Assembly: GCA_963704815.1 (NCBI GenBank)
Contig: CAVPHU010000001.1
Span: forward strand, 310,001-374,000
Source of the DNA: DATKWD01 sp963704815
GTDB lineage: Bacteria > Actinomycetota > Acidimicrobiia > Acidimicrobiales > Salinilacustritrichaceae
Reading direction: 5' to 3'
DNA length: 64,000 bases
A model generated the notes under the pieces. That model searched no databases. It had not been told where the DNA came from and saw only the letters and a list, made by a program, of their open reading frames with translations. Below, one piece after another: positions 16,385 through 25,396 of this stretch (the first letter of the stretch is position 1; every line of letters starts with the position of its first letter). The translations under genes and the position numbers were made by a program.

Positions 16385-17286
16385 GCGAGGTGGCGGCCGT
16401 GGACGTCGGCGATGGCGTCGAGCATCACCGGGACGTACTCGGTGCGGGCACAGGCCACATGGCCGTCCTCGACCCGGTGAATGGTCGCCTCGGGGATCTG
16501 AAGGGCCATCTGGAGTTGCACCGCCGGTGGGATCGCCCGATCGCGCGTGGTGACCATCACCGCCGTCGGCACATCGACGCGACCGATCCACTTCCGGGCG
16601 TTGTAGGTGCCGACGGCCTGGCCGACCTCGACGAGCTGACGGACGTGGTGCCGGCCCATCTCGGCCGCCGCCCACCGGCGAAAGTCGGCCGGCCGCTCGG
16701 GATGGTCGATCTGGCGAGCGGACGGCAGGCGCTGGGTGATGGCCTTGATGGGGAGCCGACTGGCCGCCGATCCGGCTCGCGACGTGCCGGCCGCCGCCGC
16801 CATCACCGTCGAGAAGATGAGACGTTCGCGGACCCCGGGGACGAACCGGTCGGCGGTGGCGCAGAGGACGAGGCCGTCGACCAGATGCGGGTGCTGGCGC
16901 CACAGCAGCTGTGCCACCGGGCCGCCCAGCGAGTAGCCGACCGCGATGACCGGGCCGGTGTCGAGCTCGGCGCACAGCGCGGCCACGTCGTCGGCGCAAT
17001 CGGCGATGCGGAAGCGTCGACGGGTCTTGATGCCGCGACCATGGCCGCGGAGGTCGGGAGCGATGACCCGGTAGTGCCGGCCCAGCGGCTCGAAGGCGTT
17101 GAACCAGTTGAGGCCACCCGAGGCGAACCAACCATGGAGCAGCACGACGGTCGGGGCGCCTTCGGGACCCTTGACCTCGCGGAAGAACGTGCGGCCGCGG
17201 CCCTCGAGGACCAGTCGCTGCCCGAGCGGAAGCGGGGGGCCACCGACCGCCTCTTCGGGATCGATCTCCGGGACCGCGTGGACCAT
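16381..17286 (-). CDS. Alpha/beta hydrolase
   Basis: 301 residues. Oxyanion region VVLLHGWFASGG, nucleophile elbow VGYSLGGPV (Ser), and VEDGHVACA supplying the His complete the expected triad; the acid is probably in VTTRDRAIP. First gene of an operon with the racemase (overlap 16381-16384). The TGAC-N5-GTCA site at 17299 lies 12 bp before the start. Its substrate may be an ester or thioester of the same branched acids. Confidence 0.8.
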   Translation of the reverse strand: MVHAVPEIDPEEAVGGPPLPLGQRLVLEGRGRTFFREVKGPEGAPTVVLLHGWFASGGLNWFNAFEPLGRHYRVIAPDLRGHGRGIKTRRRFRIADCADDVAALCAELDTGPVIAVGYSLGGPVAQLLWRQHPHLVDGLVLCATADRFVPGVRERLIFSTVMAAAAGTSRAGSAASRLPIKAITQRLPSARQIDHPERPADFRRWAAAEMGRHHVRQLVEVGQAVGTYNARKWIGRVDVPTAVMVTTRDRAIPPAVQLQMALQIPEATIHRVEDGHVACARTEYVPVMLDAIADVHGRHLA

Positions 17287-17298
17287 GGGTTCACCCTA

Positions 17299-17311
17299 TG
17301 ACACTGCGTCA
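17299..17311. promoter_or_regulatory. Short inverted repeat TGAC-ACTGC-GTCA, candidate operator
   Basis: Only 4-bp arms are perfect, but spacing and core match the three stronger sites. It lies just before the hydrolase-racemase operon on the minus strand and 75 bp before the plus-strand gene at 17387. Confidence 0.45.
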
Positions 17312-17386
17312 GGTCGACCGGTCCGGTGCTGGTCCGTCCGTGCGAGATGCGCCGTGCGAAGGGGCCCCGAGTACCGTGGACGGACT

Positions 17387-18790
17387 ATGCCGAGTCGGAT
17401 CGAGATCGAACTCACGAGTGCGCGCGATGATGCCACCTGGACGTGGCGAGCCGCCGGGGCTCGCGAACCCAAGGGCACCCTCGACGGTTCGATCCTGCCG
17501 GCCGACGCCGCGGTCGGCAGCGTCTATCGAGCCGAGGCCGACTTCACGATCGACGGCATCGACATCCTCTCGGTGGCCTCACCGACCCGCGAGCGCAAGG
17601 GGCTCGACACGCTCGAGTTGCTGGGTTCGGGCACCGACGAGCCATTGGTGACCACCACCCTGGCCAAGGACGACCGGTCCGGTGGCCGAGGTGGCGGCAA
17701 GGGCGGGAGAGGCGGCAAGGGCCGCGCCAAGGACGGCAACCGCGGCAAGCGTGACGGCGACCGCAATCGTGGCGGCTCATCCTCGGGGCGTCGACCGTCA
17801 CGCGATCAGCCCGAGGTCCCACCCCCGCCCAGTCGGCCCAAGGCACCCCGCCTCCGGGCGGGGCGCACCCACCGCAAGGCGGTCCTCGAGTCGTTCCCTC
17901 CCGAGCAGCGCCCCGTCGCCGAGCAGGCGCTCAAAGGGGGCGTGCCGGCGGTCCGCACCGCCGTCGAACAGCAGAACGTGCAACTGAAGGCCGAAGGTAA
18001 GCCCGAGATCACCCCCGACGCGCTGATCTCGCTGGCCGAGTCGATGCTGCCACGCCTGCGCGCGGCCGAGTGGCACGACCGAGCCGAGGCGGCGGTCGCC
18101 CAGCTCGACGAGGTCGACCTGCGTGATCTCCGCTCGGTCGTCACCGCCGCCGACCGCGGGGCACGCGACGACGAGACCCGTGCGGTGGCAGCGACGCTGC
18201 GCGATGGCCTCAACCGTCGCATCGACGAGGAGCATCAGCACTGGATCGACGACCTCACCGACGCCGTCGAGCACAGCCGCACCGTGCGGGGCCTCCGTCT
18301 CAGCTCCCGCCCGCCGAAGGCAGGGAGCCCGGTGCCCCCCGAGCTCAGCGACGGTTTGGTGAAGATGACCAACGAGGCGCTCAGTGCCGACGTGAGCTCG
18401 GATCGGTGGATCAGGATCCTCGACGCGCTCGCGTTCTCGCCCATCCGGGCCCGAGTGGTGCCGGTGTCGCTGCCGACCAAGCCGTCGGCCCAGCTGACCG
18501 CCGCCATCGCCCAGATGGGCAACCGGCTCCCGGAGATGGCCCACATCTTCGGCATCGAGCCCGAGACCGCCTCGCAGCGGCGCAAGCGGCGAGCGGCCGA
18601 GAAGCAGCAGCGCAAGGATCGCCCGAAGGCCGCGAAGAAGCCGGCGAACAAGCCATCGAAGCGCAGCGACGCCGTCGAGCCGGCCAAGGCCGACGCGACC
18701 CCCGAGGCCGAACCGACCGACGAGTCCCCGACGGACGTCGACGAGACCCCGGCCGAAACCGACGCCACCCCGGCCGCAGCCGATCAGTAG
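17387..18790 (+). CDS. Uncharacterised protein with N-terminal domain, RGG-rich linker and acidic tail
   Basis: 467 residues, not assigned to a named family. Residues 1-100 look like a beta-rich domain. Residues about 103-150 are a low-complexity basic linker full of Gly, Arg and Lys (GGRGGGKGGRGGKGRAKDG). Residues 160-410 are predicted helical, with repeated Ala/Leu/Arg heptad-like stretches. A Lys/Arg-rich segment (QRRKRRAAEKQQRKDRPK) precedes a Glu/Asp/Pro/Thr tail. The composition suggests nucleic-acid binding, possibly RNA, but that is inference. It is divergent from the hydrolase operon and ends tail to tail with a small zinc-ribbon gene. Confidence 0.7.
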   Translation: MPSRIEIELTSARDDATWTWRAAGAREPKGTLDGSILPADAAVGSVYRAEADFTIDGIDILSVASPTRERKGLDTLELLGSGTDEPLVTTTLAKDDRSGGRGGGKGGRGGKGRAKDGNRGKRDGDRNRGGSSSGRRPSRDQPEVPPPPSRPKAPRLRAGRTHRKAVLESFPPEQRPVAEQALKGGVPAVRTAVEQQNVQLKAEGKPEITPDALISLAESMLPRLRAAEWHDRAEAAVAQLDEVDLRDLRSVVTAADRGARDDETRAVAATLRDGLNRRIDEEHQHWIDDLTDAVEHSRTVRGLRLSSRPPKAGSPVPPELSDGLVKMTNEALSADVSSDRWIRILDALAFSPIRARVVPVSLPTKPSAQLTAAIAQMGNRLPEMAHIFGIEPETASQRRKRRAAEKQQRKDRPKAAKKPANKPSKRSDAVEPAKADATPEAEPTDESPTDVDETPAETDATPAAADQ

Positions 18791-18978
18791 TCGCGCGGGG
18801 TGACCTGGCTCGACCGGGAGCCACGGCCGCGATAGTCACCGGTGGTGGCGTCTTCGTCCCACCGGGCATTGCACGAACGGCACTCGCAGCTGTCGAGACG
18901 AAGCGAAGCGAGGTACATGCGCTCGACCTCGTAGGAGTCGCAGAACGGACACTTCAGGCGAACCGCCTCGTCGCTCAC
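18784..18978 (-). CDS. Small zinc-ribbon protein
   Basis: 64 residues from GTG 18978 (VSDEAVRLKCPFCDSYEVER). Two Cys pairs, CPFC and CECRSC, form a probable zinc ribbon, followed by a basic tail. No named family is recognised. It overlaps the end of the convergent gene by 7 bp. Support comes from the Cys pattern and from the frame being open only over this short span. Confidence 0.55.
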   Translation of the reverse strand: MSDEAVRLKCPFCDSYEVERMYLASLRLDSCECRSCNARWDEDATTGDYRGRGSRSSQVTPRDY

Positions 18979-19062
18979 CGCGAGGACGCTACCGAGTTCT
19001 CGCCCGCCCCGCTGCGCGCCCTCGCCTCGTTCGAGCGGTTGCGAACCAGACCGGTAGGTTCG

Positions 19063-19830
19063 ATGTCCATGATCGACTACGACAAGCGCGGCCCCCTGGC
19101 CGTCATCACCATCAACCGACCCGAGGCCAAGAACGCCGTGAACGGCGACGTGGCCGAGGGCATCGAGGCCGCCATCGACCAGCTCGAGGAGGACGACAGC
19201 GTCTTCGTCGGGGTGATCACGGGTGCGGGCGACGTGTTCTGCGCCGGCGCTGACCTCAAAGCCATCAACTCCGGCGATGCCGCCCGGCTGAACACCCAGC
19301 GGGGCGGGTTCGGTGGGATCACCAACCGCGAGCGGACCAAGCCGATCATCGCGGCGGTCGACGGCCCTGCGCTGGCCGGAGGGTGCGAGATCGTCCTGGC
19401 GTGTGACCTGGTGGTGGCCAGTACCCAGGCTCGATTCGGTGTCCCCGAGGTCAAGCGGTCGCTGGTCGCTGCCGCAGGCGGCCTGTTCCGCCTCGGCCGC
19501 AAGCTCCCCCGCAACATCGCGATGGAACTCATCATGACCGGCGATCCCATCTCGGCCGAGCGGGCCCACGGCTACGGCCTGGTCAACGACCTGGTCGAGC
19601 CGGGCGAGGCCCTGGCCGCAGCCGAGGCCCTGGGTCTGCGGATCTGTGCCAACGCACCCGTCGCCGTCCGCGAGAGCCGCAAGGTGGCCCTGGCCGCCAC
19701 CGACGCCGAGGACAGCGTGGGCTGGCAGATGTCGATGGACGCCATGGGCGTCGCCATGTCGAGCGCCGACTTCTCCGAGGGCCTCACGGCCTTCATCGAG
19801 AAGCGCGACCCGCAGTGGACCGGCAAGTAG
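19063..19830 (+). CDS. Enoyl-CoA hydratase/isomerase family protein
   Basis: 255 residues from ATG 19063; ATG 19069 is an alternative. Crotonase features are INRPEAKNAVNGD, the oxyanion segment CAGADLKA and the second loop DGPALAGGCEIVLACDL. Both Gly of the oxyanion hole are present. At the usual catalytic Glu positions it reads PEVKRSLVAAAGGLFRL, and the first Glu is not clear, so isomerase or other crotonase chemistry is possible. Fits the beta-oxidation genes nearby. Confidence 0.85.
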   Translation: MSMIDYDKRGPLAVITINRPEAKNAVNGDVAEGIEAAIDQLEEDDSVFVGVITGAGDVFCAGADLKAINSGDAARLNTQRGGFGGITNRERTKPIIAAVDGPALAGGCEIVLACDLVVASTQARFGVPEVKRSLVAAAGGLFRLGRKLPRNIAMELIMTGDPISAERAHGYGLVNDLVEPGEALAAAEALGLRICANAPVAVRESRKVALAATDAEDSVGWQMSMDAMGVAMSSADFSEGLTAFIEKRDPQWTGK

Positions 19831-19842
19831 GCAGCAGTCCCT

Positions 19843-20250
19843 TCAGCAGTAGGTGCTGATGATGCCGTGATCGTGGAGGAACTCGGCGAGTCCCTCCACC
19901 AGCCGCCATTCGGCCACATCGGCGAGCGGCACCCAGGCGACCTCGACGGCGTCGTCGCCCGCCTCGGGCTCGTCGTCGTCGAGGATCGTCACCTCGAAGT
20001 CGAGGATCACGTAGTGGTAATCCTCGGACAGGCGCTCCACCCAGCCGATCAGCGGGCCGCAGACGCCGGCCAGGCCGGTCTCCTCGGCGACCTCACGCAC
20101 CACGGCCTCGACGACCGTCTCACCGCGCTCGATGGCGCCTCCGGGCGGCGCCCATCGGCCCGACTCGGGCTCGTTGCCACGCTTGATGAGCAGCAGGCAG
20201 CCATCGCGGATGATGATGGCACCGACCACCAGATCGGGGCCCGACCTCAT
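19843..20250 (-). CDS. NUDIX hydrolase
   Basis: 135 residues from ATG 20250 (MRSGPDLVVGAIIIRDG). The Nudix box is complete: G-x5-E-x7-REVAEETGL at residues about 38-60. Such enzymes hydrolyse nucleoside diphosphates linked to another group, for example oxidised nucleotides or ADP-sugars; substrate unknown. It lies 10 bp after the GNAT gene and may share its mRNA. Confidence 0.88.
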   Translation of the reverse strand: MRSGPDLVVGAIIIRDGCLLLIKRGNEPESGRWAPPGGAIERGETVVEAVVREVAEETGLAGVCGPLIGWVERLSEDYHYVILDFEVTILDDDEPEAGDDAVEVAWVPLADVAEWRLVEGLAEFLHDHGIISTYC

Positions 20251-20260
20251 GAACCAGACC

Positions 20261-20731
20261 TCATGTGAGCGTGCGGTGGACGGTGAGAGACCGCGCGACC
20301 AGGCCGAAGGACTCGAAGAAGTTCTTGGTGTGACGGTCGCCGGGCAGCGCCTCACTGTCGATCCCGAAGCAGCCGGCCTCGGTGGCCCAGTCGAGCAGAT
20401 GGTTCATCATCGCCTCGCCGATGCCGACGCCGCGCGCATCGGGATCGACGTAGAGGTCGGTGACCACGGCCAGGCGACCTCCGTCGGACAGCACGACGAA
20501 GTGGCCCGCTCCGTAGCCGAGCGGCACGCCGTCGATCGTGCCGACCACCAGTCGTGCGTCGGGCCGGCCGAGATCCTCCGCGAGCGACGATCCGGGATCG
20601 AGGGCGCGTCTCGACGTGCGCGCCCACAATCGGCCGCCGCGCTTGTCGAGCTGGAGCTCGACGGCCCGGCCGGCCAAGTCCACGAGCGCGTCGAGATCGT
20701 CCGGCTCCGCCGGTCGGGCGGTGACGTCCAC
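20261..20731 (-). CDS. GNAT-family N-acetyltransferase
   Basis: 156 residues from GTG 20731. The acetyl-CoA site is VDPDARGVGIGEAMM (R/Q-x-x-G-x-G/A pattern) and an N-terminal strand-helix RPAEPDDLDALVDLA precedes it. Acceptor unknown. Only 1 bp separates it from the preceding 182-residue gene, which suggests co-translation. Confidence 0.85.
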   Translation of the reverse strand: MDVTARPAEPDDLDALVDLAGRAVELQLDKRGGRLWARTSRRALDPGSSLAEDLGRPDARLVVGTIDGVPLGYGAGHFVVLSDGGRLAVVTDLYVDPDARGVGIGEAMMNHLLDWATEAGCFGIDSEALPGDRHTKNFFESFGLVARSLTVHRTLT

Positions 20732-20732
20732 C

Positions 20733-21281
20733 TCAGCCCTGGATCTGCGCGACCTTGTTGAGGATGGTCTTGCGCCCTCGATGGCCCAGCTCGTGCACGC
20801 GCACGGCCTCGAGCTCGTCGGGCGACAATCCTCCGAGCCGGGTCACGACCTGCGAAGCCGACAGCCCGTCGTAGTCGGGGATGGCCAGGTCGGGCTTCGG
20901 GCCGGCGGTCGCGGTGGCCACCTTCTCGGCCGCGTTCCGCGTCCTCGGCCCGTCGTGGCCGGGCTCGGCCTTCGCGGTGGCAGCGTTGGCCGGGGCACTC
21001 GTGCGCCTCGCCTTCGCCGGCGGCGAGTCGGGGCGGGCGGTGGTCCCGAGGGTCTCGAGCAGTTGGGCCCGTCCCTGCTCGATGCGCTTGCAGGCCTCGC
21101 TCTGGCCGATCTGGACCGCGAACTCGCCCATCATCTTGGCGGCGGTGACCTGGCTCCGACCCTTCTCGACCAGCTCGGGGTACGGATCGGGCCCTTCGAA
21201 CACCAGACCGATGGGTGCGTAGACGAACGCCTCCATGGCGCGCTCGAGGGCCTCTTCAAGCGGGCTGCTCGACGGGCTCAC
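20733..21281 (-). CDS. Actinobacterial helical protein, conserved C-terminal helix region
   Basis: 182 residues from GTG 21281 (VSPSSSPLEEALERAMEAF). It begins with a helical region carrying YAPIGLVFEGPDPYPELVEKG, then an Ala/Lys/Pro linker, then the end YDGLSASQVVTRLGGLSPDE...GRKTILNKVAQI, a pattern I know from many uncharacterised actinobacterial proteins. It is in frame with the cyclase upstream, with no stop between, but the intervening residues look like translated non-coding DNA, so I treat it as a separate gene. Confidence 0.65.
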   Translation of the reverse strand: MSPSSSPLEEALERAMEAFVYAPIGLVFEGPDPYPELVEKGRSQVTAAKMMGEFAVQIGQSEACKRIEQGRAQLLETLGTTARPDSPPAKARRTSAPANAATAKAEPGHDGPRTRNAAEKVATATAGPKPDLAIPDYDGLSASQVVTRLGGLSPDELEAVRVHELGHRGRKTILNKVAQIQG

Positions 21282-21337
21282 GTCCACGAGGCTAGGCCTC
21301 GGTCGCGACGGGGGACACATCGACCCACCGGGCTCGA

Positions 21338-24300
21338 TCAGTCGTCGGCGCCTGCGCGCCCGGCGACCTGGGTGAGGTCGCGGCGAACCGGCGCGAGGAA
21401 CGCCAGCGGCCGATGACTCGAGCCGCGCCAGAACGGCGCGGAGCTCTTGGGCGGCGCCGGTGTGGTCACCTGCGGCCGCTCGCGCGGCGGCGTCGCCCTG
21501 CACGGCCAGGGTCCAGGTGCGAACCGATTCGTAGGACCCGTCGAGAGCACGATCGGCTGCCCGCCGGCTCGCCTCGAGATCGCCGGCGGCGGCCAACACG
21601 ACCGCAAGGTGGCTGGAGGCTCGCCGCCAGGCGCTCGTGGGCAGGTCCGGGTCGCCCAGGTCGATGGCCTCTTCGAGGAAGCGCAACGCAGCATCGAGTT
21701 CGCCGGCGAGACGCCGCTCGCGGCCCAGCGCCACCAGCGACCGGATCTCGCTGTCGCGATCGCCTGCCCCTGATCGGATGAGGTCGAGCGAGGATCGGGC
21801 GAGTTCGACCGCCACCTCGGGGTGCTCGTCGTCGAGTTCGATCGAGGCGAGTTCGGCCAACAGGCGTGCCTCCTCGCCGACACTGGTGCTCGATCGGGTC
21901 AGCTCGATGCCCGCCAGCAGGGTGCGGCGGGCCTCGTCGTATCGCCCCTGGGAACGCGCCGACATCCCGGCCACCACAGCCACCGTGGCCGAGCCCCACG
22001 GGTCGTCGATCTCGCCGAACACCCGCTGCGCTCGAAGAATCGGGTCGGCGGCTGCGTCGACGTCGCCCTGTTCGACCAGACAGGCGCCGAGCAGCGTCAA
22101 CAACATGCCCTCGCTCCACGGATCGGAGGTCTCGGCGGTCGCCTTGAGCAGGGTCGTCGCGATCTCGTGCGCCTGCTGCACCCGACCCTCCAGCCAGAGG
22201 CTGAACCCCATGATGCCGAAGCACCAGCCCACGCCGGCGATGTCGTCGTTCTGATCGAACTGGGCTGCGGCATCCCAGAGGTGCTCACGCGCTTCGGCGA
22301 TGTTGCCGAGGAGGAACTCACACCATCCGAGACTCCGAAGGGTGATGGGCGACGCCTTGCCCGACCGTGACTCAAGGTCGTGGGCGTGCAGCAACTTGGG
22401 CTGCGCCGACCGGGGCCGGCCGGCCACCAGTTCGGCCCAGCCGGCCTGGCTGAGGGAGACGGCCTCACCCACGACGTCGCCGTCGGACCGCCAGAGCGTG
22501 CGTGCCCGATCGAAGGCCTCGGCCGCGTGGGTCTCGTCGCCGGCGAGGCGAAGACACACGCCGAGGTGGGTGTGAGCGGCCGCGACCTCTGCCAGGTCGA
22601 GCGCGGCCTCGTGCTGGAGCAGGTCGGCGATGAGGTCCGCAGCCCGCTCGAAGCGTCGGAGCTCGATCAGGAGCTCGACGTGGGCGAGCACGTCGGCGGC
22701 CCGCTCGGCCAACGACGAGGTTTCGATCGCCTCGGCGCGGCTGTACCAACGCTCCGCTTCGCGCTCGGCGTCGCGATGGCGCGCCGCTTCCGCGGCCGCG
22801 ATCACCCGCCGGTAGGCGTCGGCGATCTGTCCGTCCTCGATGGGTGCGCCCAGCTCGCGGTGCAGCATGACCGCCCGCTCGGAGTGGTGAGCGAGCTGGT
22901 CGATCGACACCGCGCGGGTCTCGCGCGCCAGATCGGCGAGGAACTCTGCGATGAGGTGATGCTTCTCGGCTCGCTCGGCGATCGGGAGCGACGTGTAGAT
23001 GGCATCGCAGACGATGGCGTGGCGGAAGCTCGTGTCGCCGGCGGCATCGGCGACCAGTTCGCCCAGCAGCTCGCGCTCGATCAGGGACTCGACGATGCCC
23101 TCGACGGTCTCGAGCTCGGTGATGCCGGCCAGGGCTGCGGCGGCATCGACCCAGAAGACCCGACCCAGCACCGACGCGTTCTGGAGCAGATGCCGTTCAT
23201 CCGGGGTCAGGGCATCGACCCGGGCATCGATCATGGCGCGGGCCGTGTCCGGCAGCCCGACCGCCGGGAAGTCGGCCGCCACCTCCCATCGCTGCTCGGC
23301 CGAGACCAGCAGCTTGCGCTCGATCAGGTACTGCACGACCTGTTCGATGAGGAACGGGATCCCGCCCACGGCCTCCAGGATGCGGTCTTCGACCGCGGGA
23401 CCGAGCACGACCTCGTCGAGATCGTGGTGGTGCAGCGAACCGAGGACGACCCGGATCAGCTCGAGTGACGACGGCCGGTCGAGCGGTCCGAGGGGTACCT
23501 CGACCAGCGGGACTCCTGCGAGCACCTCCCGGTCCGAGAGGTCTTCACGAGTGGCGAGGACGACGAGGATCGGAAGGGCGACCGGCCCGTGCAGACCGGC
23601 GAGGAACTCGAGGAGGACGTCGTCGACCGCGTGGGCATCGTCGATGACGATGACCAGCGGGCGGTCACGCGCCAACGCCTCGAGCAGCGTTCGTGCCACC
23701 GCCACCTGCTCGTCGTGACGGCGATTCCTGACCGGAGCCTTCGCCGACACCACACTGCTCGGCTCGGCGATGCCGAGTAGTTCGGCGAGCCGGTTGAGCC
23801 CGATGCGGTTGGGTTCGCGATCCGGTGCGATGAGTTCGGTGACCCGTTGCCGGAGGTGGTCTGCGGCCGCGTCGAGGTCCTCGAGGTGCTCGAGCCCGAA
23901 CACCGGCCGGAGGGCGTCGCCGAGCGGCTGCCAGGGGTCGCGCGTGCCGTAGGGCCGGCCTCGGCCCCACAGGACCCGGGTCGACCGTCGCCGCACCACG
24001 CGCCGATGCATCTCGGAGGCGAGCCGCGTCTTGCCGATGCCTCCCTCGGCCCGGATCTGGACGAACCGCACCGCCGGAGTCTGGGCACTCTCGTCGGCGA
24101 GGTCGAGGAGGCGGGCGAGCTCGTCGTCTCGACCGACGAGGCGGGTCGACAAGCGCACTTCCGGTGGTCGCCCGGCCGTGTTCAGGCGGCCCATCGCCGC
24201 ATACGCGTGCACCTCGTCGCGCTTGCCCCGGAGCTGGTACGGGCCACGATCCTCGTAGCGAACCGACGCTCGCGAGGCCTCTCGAGTGCGCTCGCCCACC

Positions 24301-24815
24301 AGGATCTCGCGGGGTTGGGCGGCGTCGACGAGCCGGTGCGCCGTGTTGACCGTGTCGCCGGTCACCGTCGGAGCGCCGCTGGGTCCGACCCGACCGACGA
24401 GGACCTCACCGGTGTTCACCCCGATGCGGAGGACGAGTTCGGGCCGCAGCGCGGCCAGGGTGTCGGCCAGGCCGAGGGCCGCGTGGACGGCGCGGGCCGG
24501 GTCGTCCTCGTGAGCCGTGGGCGTGCCGAAGACCGCCATCAGCTCGTCACCGATGATCTTGTCGACCGTCCCGCCATGGCTCTCGACCACCGGCACCAAT
24601 GCGTCGAAGCACTCATCGAGCAGCACCTTGACGGCCTCGGGGTCGCGTCCGTCCGCCATGGTCGTGAATCCGGCGAGGTCGGCGAAGAGCACCGTGATGA
24701 CCCGGCGCTCGGCCGTGGAGCCGCCGGGGGAGACGGGGGTTCCGCAGGTCGGACAGAAGCTCGCCTCGGGCGGGAGCACCGCCTGGCAGTCTCCGCAGAG
24801 CTGTGCGGAACTCAC
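21338..24815 (-). CDS. Class III adenylate/guanylate cyclase with AAA ATPase and TPR domains
   Basis: About 1160 residues from GTG 24815. Order: zinc ribbon (CGDCQ...CPTCG, residues 7-26), class III cyclase domain (TVLFADLAGFTTMADGRD, KIIGDELMAVFGTP, GDTVNTAHRL, residues 38-210), AAA/NACHT-like ATPase (Walker A EGGIGKTRL near 260), then long helical TPR repeats. The family makes cAMP or couples cyclase domains to ATPase switching. The metal Asp pair and the Asn/Arg transition-state residues are visible. Near 21405-21435 one extra base appears to shift the frame: without it the protein ends ...RPLAFLAPVRRDLTQVAG... at 21338; with it, the frame runs into the downstream gene. Confidence 0.8.
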
Positions 24816-24819
24816 GCGC

Positions 24820-25293
24820 TCAGACGCAGTCGTTGCAGTAGAGGTTGTCCTCGTCGGCCAGTTGCGACCGGGGCTTCACCAGGAAACAACTCTCGCAGAG
24901 GAACTCGTCGGCCCGGCGGGGTTGGACCTTCCCGCCCGGCTCGGCTGCGGGTGCGGGTGCCGGTGGAAGCTCCTCGTCGTCTTCGTCGTCCTCGTCGTCG
25001 GGGTCGGCGGCGAGACGGTCCTTGAGAATCGTGTCGAGGTCGTCCTCGACGTCGTCGGGATCGGCGGCGTCCTCGTCCTCGTCGTCCTCAGCGCCCGCCT
25101 TGGGCGCCGCGGCCACCTTGGGGTCGTCGTCATCCTCGTCGTCGTCGTCCACGACCGCGTCGTCGGCCAGCACCACGTCGACGTCGAGGTCGTCGTCGAT
25201 CTCGACATCGAGGTCGTCGTCGAGATCGTCCTCGATCTCGTCGATCTCCTCGATCTCCTCGACGTCGTCCATGTCCTCGATGTCGTCAGCCAT
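24820..25293 (-). CDS. DUF4193 protein with long acidic tract
   Basis: 157 residues from ATG 25293. The end, ADEFLCESCFLVKPRSQLADEDNLYCNDC, is the DUF4193 zinc-ribbon signature (two CxxC pairs) common in Actinobacteria. It is preceded by about 110 residues in which Asp and Glu make up most positions, broken by two Ala/Pro/Lys islands. The acidic arm is much longer than in the roughly 100-residue relatives I remember. The DNA shows runs of GTCGTC and CTCGTC triplets that may vary by slippage. Function unknown. Confidence 0.8.
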   Translation of the reverse strand: MADDIEDMDDVEEIEEIDEIEDDLDDDLDVEIDDDLDVDVVLADDAVVDDDDEDDDDPKVAAAPKAGAEDDEDEDAADPDDVEDDLDTILKDRLAADPDDEDDEDDEELPPAPAPAAEPGGKVQPRRADEFLCESCFLVKPRSQLADEDNLYCNDCV

Positions 25294-25396
25294 AGCTCCT
25301 CGGGCCCCGAACTGGCGTGCAGGGGCGCCGATCATAGGCACGTTTCACGACAATGCAACTCCTGCCGACGACGTCGTGCTTCGACGGGCGTTCCGC

